Shown here: piece after piece, positions 5,976 to 7,323 of the stretch
How positions within the stretch are numbered: position 1 is the first letter of the stretch
How the letters are laid out: each line of letters opens with the position of its first letter
Origin: an uncultured beta proteobacterium
GTDB lineage: Bacteria > Pseudomonadota > Gammaproteobacteria > Burkholderiales > Burkholderiaceae_C
Assembly (NCBI GenBank): GCA_903859265.1
Contig: CAIOLZ010000041.1
Location: forward strand, 1 to 7,323
DNA length: 7,323 bases
Reading direction: 5' to 3'
Position numbers and translations under genes: made by a program
Notes under the pieces: model-generated
What the model saw: the letters and a program-made list of their open reading frames with translations, nothing else
Databases searched by the model: none
Told to the model about the DNA's origin: nothing

Positions 5976-7323
5976 TCAGTGCGTTGCGCTGTAGCGTCGT
6001 TGCAGCTGTTCGCAAATTTGCAACGCATTTTCAAAATCCAGGTTGCCCATGGCGTGTTCCAGCGCCTCCAGTTCTTGTCCCATGAGGGCGCCAAACTGCC
6101 GCTGCAAGTCAGCCATCACCATCATGGCCTCCATATCTTGCGCCCCCAGCAACCGGGACATTGAGGCCAATACCTGCAGCAGCCCAGGAACATCGAGCGA
6201 TCGCGCGCCGTGGTGCTCAACCTGATTGGCATGGGATGTCTGTGCTTCCTGCTGCAAAACCTTCAGCATCGCCTGCAGACCGGGAATCGCACGGTCGATG
6301 GCAGCACACGCTTGCAGGCCAGAACGGTGGGCTTGCTCGGCGCTCGGACCGGCAATCAATTCGGACTCTGCCGCCGCTGCGGCCGAGGCCAACGCAGTGG
6401 CTCCTAACGTTGCCGCCAGACCTTTCAAGGTATGCAGCAACCGCCTCGTGTTGCCCACCGCATCGGGCGTCTGATCGGCGGCATGCTCTGCCCGTAGCTG
6501 GTCTGCCATGGCCGACACATCATTGACGAAAGTCTGCAGCATCCCGCGATAAACGCTTTGCTTGCCTCCCATCCTGTGCAGTGCGGCCCTCAGGTCCAAG
6601 CCGGCCTGCGCCGCGGCGCTTGTTACATGTGGGCTGAGTTGATCGCTGGTGACGTCCTGCGCAGCAATGGCATCGCCCCAGCGCGCCTGTTTGCGCAATA
6701 CCCGGACCAACTCGTTCAGGTCAAACGGCTTTCCCACATGGTCGTTCATGCCAACAGCCAGGCAAGCTTCACGGTCGCTGGCCATGGCGTTGGCGGTCAT
6801 GGCAACGATAGGCAAGGTCAGCAGATGGAGTTCGTGGCGGATATGCCGGGCCGCGGCGAAGCCATCCATGACGGGCATTTGCCAATCCATCAACACGACA
6901 TCAAAACTCTGCCTGGCCGTAACAATCGCGTCGATTGCCTCCTGGCCGTTGTTGGCAATCTGAACCAGTGCGCCCTCATCCTCCAGCAATTCGCGCGCGA
7001 CTTGCTGGTTGTTGAGGTTGTCCTCCACCAGCAATAGGCGCATGCCCTGCAGCCTATGGTCCGTCCCCGCGTGCGCTTCCAGAACCTCGCGGTCTTCGGC
7101 CAGCGGGAGCGAGATCGTGAAGTAGAAGCGACTGCCCTTGCCCAATTCACTTTGCAATTCCAGCGCACCGCCCATCAGCGCCACGAACTGGCTGCTGATC
7201 GCCAGGCCCAGACCTGTGCCACCAAAACGCCGCGTCGTTGACGACTCCGCCTGTGTGAAACCCTTGAATATGCGCGACTGGTTTTCCACCGCAATGCCGA
7301 TGCCGCTGTCTTGCACGCTGAAC
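5976..7323 (-). CDS. Hybrid sensor histidine kinase, C-terminal part (ATPase end, receiver, HPt)
   Basis: The gene enters from the right edge; its sensor and dimerisation domains are outside the window. The GTG at 7316 is not the start: the frame continues upstream as Phe-Ser, giving the G1 box FSVQDSGIGI. Numbering from the GTG valine, residues 1-73 are the end of the HATPase domain, with RRFGGTGLGLAIS (29-41) as the G2 box. A receiver domain spans about 92-209, with acidic pair Glu98-Asp99, phospho-acceptor Asp144 in LMDWQMPVMDG, Thr174 and Lys196. An HPt domain follows at about 240-325, with His295 in HTLKGLAATLG. This gives an intact Asp-to-His phosphorelay tail that would pass phosphate to a separate response regulator. 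Residues about 330-446 form a helical tail with an end like that of other HPt-containing kinases (LDFENALQICEQL). The stop is six bases from the stop of the converging chemoreceptor gene. The input signal cannot be told. Confidence 0.95.
   Translation of the reverse strand, partial: FSVQDSGIGIAVENQSRIFKGFTQAESSTTRRFGGTGLGLAISSQFVALMGGALELQSELGKGSRFYFTISLPLAEDREVLEAHAGTDHRLQGMRLLLVEDNLNNQQVARELLEDEGALVQIANNGQEAIDAIVTARQSFDVVLMDWQMPVMDGFAAARHIRHELHLLTLPIVAMTANAMASDREACLAVGMNDHVGKPFDLNELVRVLRKQARWGDAIAAQDVTSDQLSPHVTSAAAQAGLDLRAALHRMGGKQSVYRGMLQTFVNDVSAMADQLRAEHAADQTPDAVGNTRRLLHTLKGLAATLGATALASAAAAAESELIAGPSAEQAHRSGLQACAAIDRAIPGLQAMLKVLQQEAQTSHANQVEHHGARSLDVPGLLQVLASMSRLLGAQDMEAMMVMADLQRQFGALMGQELEALEHAMGNLDFENALQICEQLQRRYSATH

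Noticed and set aside
7314..7316. GTG as the kinase start
   Set aside because: It encodes a valine within the G1 ATP-binding box, so the gene must begin beyond the right edge.
5976..7323. The chemoreceptor and hybrid kinase as one signalling operon
   Set aside because: They lie on opposite strands and converge, so they cannot share a transcript. A functional link is possible but has no sequence support.

Overview
The window reads as an ordinary, gene-dense, GC-rich bacterial chromosome segment. The protein styles suggest a betaproteobacterium near Comamonadaceae/Burkholderiales: the PAS and multi-HAMP chemoreceptor, the cytoplasmic gamma-glutamyltransferase-like enzyme, and the hybrid kinase that ends in an HPt domain. 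That placement is inferred from remembered protein styles, not from a search. I see no rRNA, tRNA, CRISPR array, insertion sequence or phage gene.

Layout, left to right: (1) positions 1-840, plus strand, the 3' part of an OppC/DppC-type ABC permease whose start lies outside the window. (2) 851-2458, plus strand, a gamma-glutamyltransferase-family Ntn hydrolase that follows after 10 bases and is probably in the same operon. (3) 2474-2917, minus strand, cyanase (cynS), convergent with the previous gene. (4) 2918-3026, a 109-base divergent control region between cynS and the next gene. (5) 3027-5969, plus strand, a 980-residue transmembrane chemoreceptor with a periplasmic Cache-type sensor, several HAMP-like units around a PAS domain, and a signalling hairpin one heptad shorter per arm than Tsr. 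(6) 5976-7323, minus strand, the C-terminal part of a hybrid sensor histidine kinase (end of the ATPase domain, receiver, HPt, extra helical tail), tail to tail with the chemoreceptor and running off the right edge. No gene-free stretch exceeds 109 bases.

How the genes may work together: the permease and the GGT-like enzyme make a plausible import-and-cleave pair for small peptides or gamma-glutamyl compounds. Cyanase detoxifies cyanate to ammonia and CO2 and can supply nitrogen. The chemoreceptor and the hybrid kinase are separate sensory genes on opposite strands, so they are not co-transcribed. A nutrient-nitrogen theme is possible but unproven.

I did not find a convincing undescribed system. 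The most interesting items are the multi-HAMP/PAS architecture of the chemoreceptor, a terminator-like hairpin inside its last codons, the missing substrate-binding arginine in the GGT-like enzyme, and the stand-alone cyanase divergent from a chemoreceptor.
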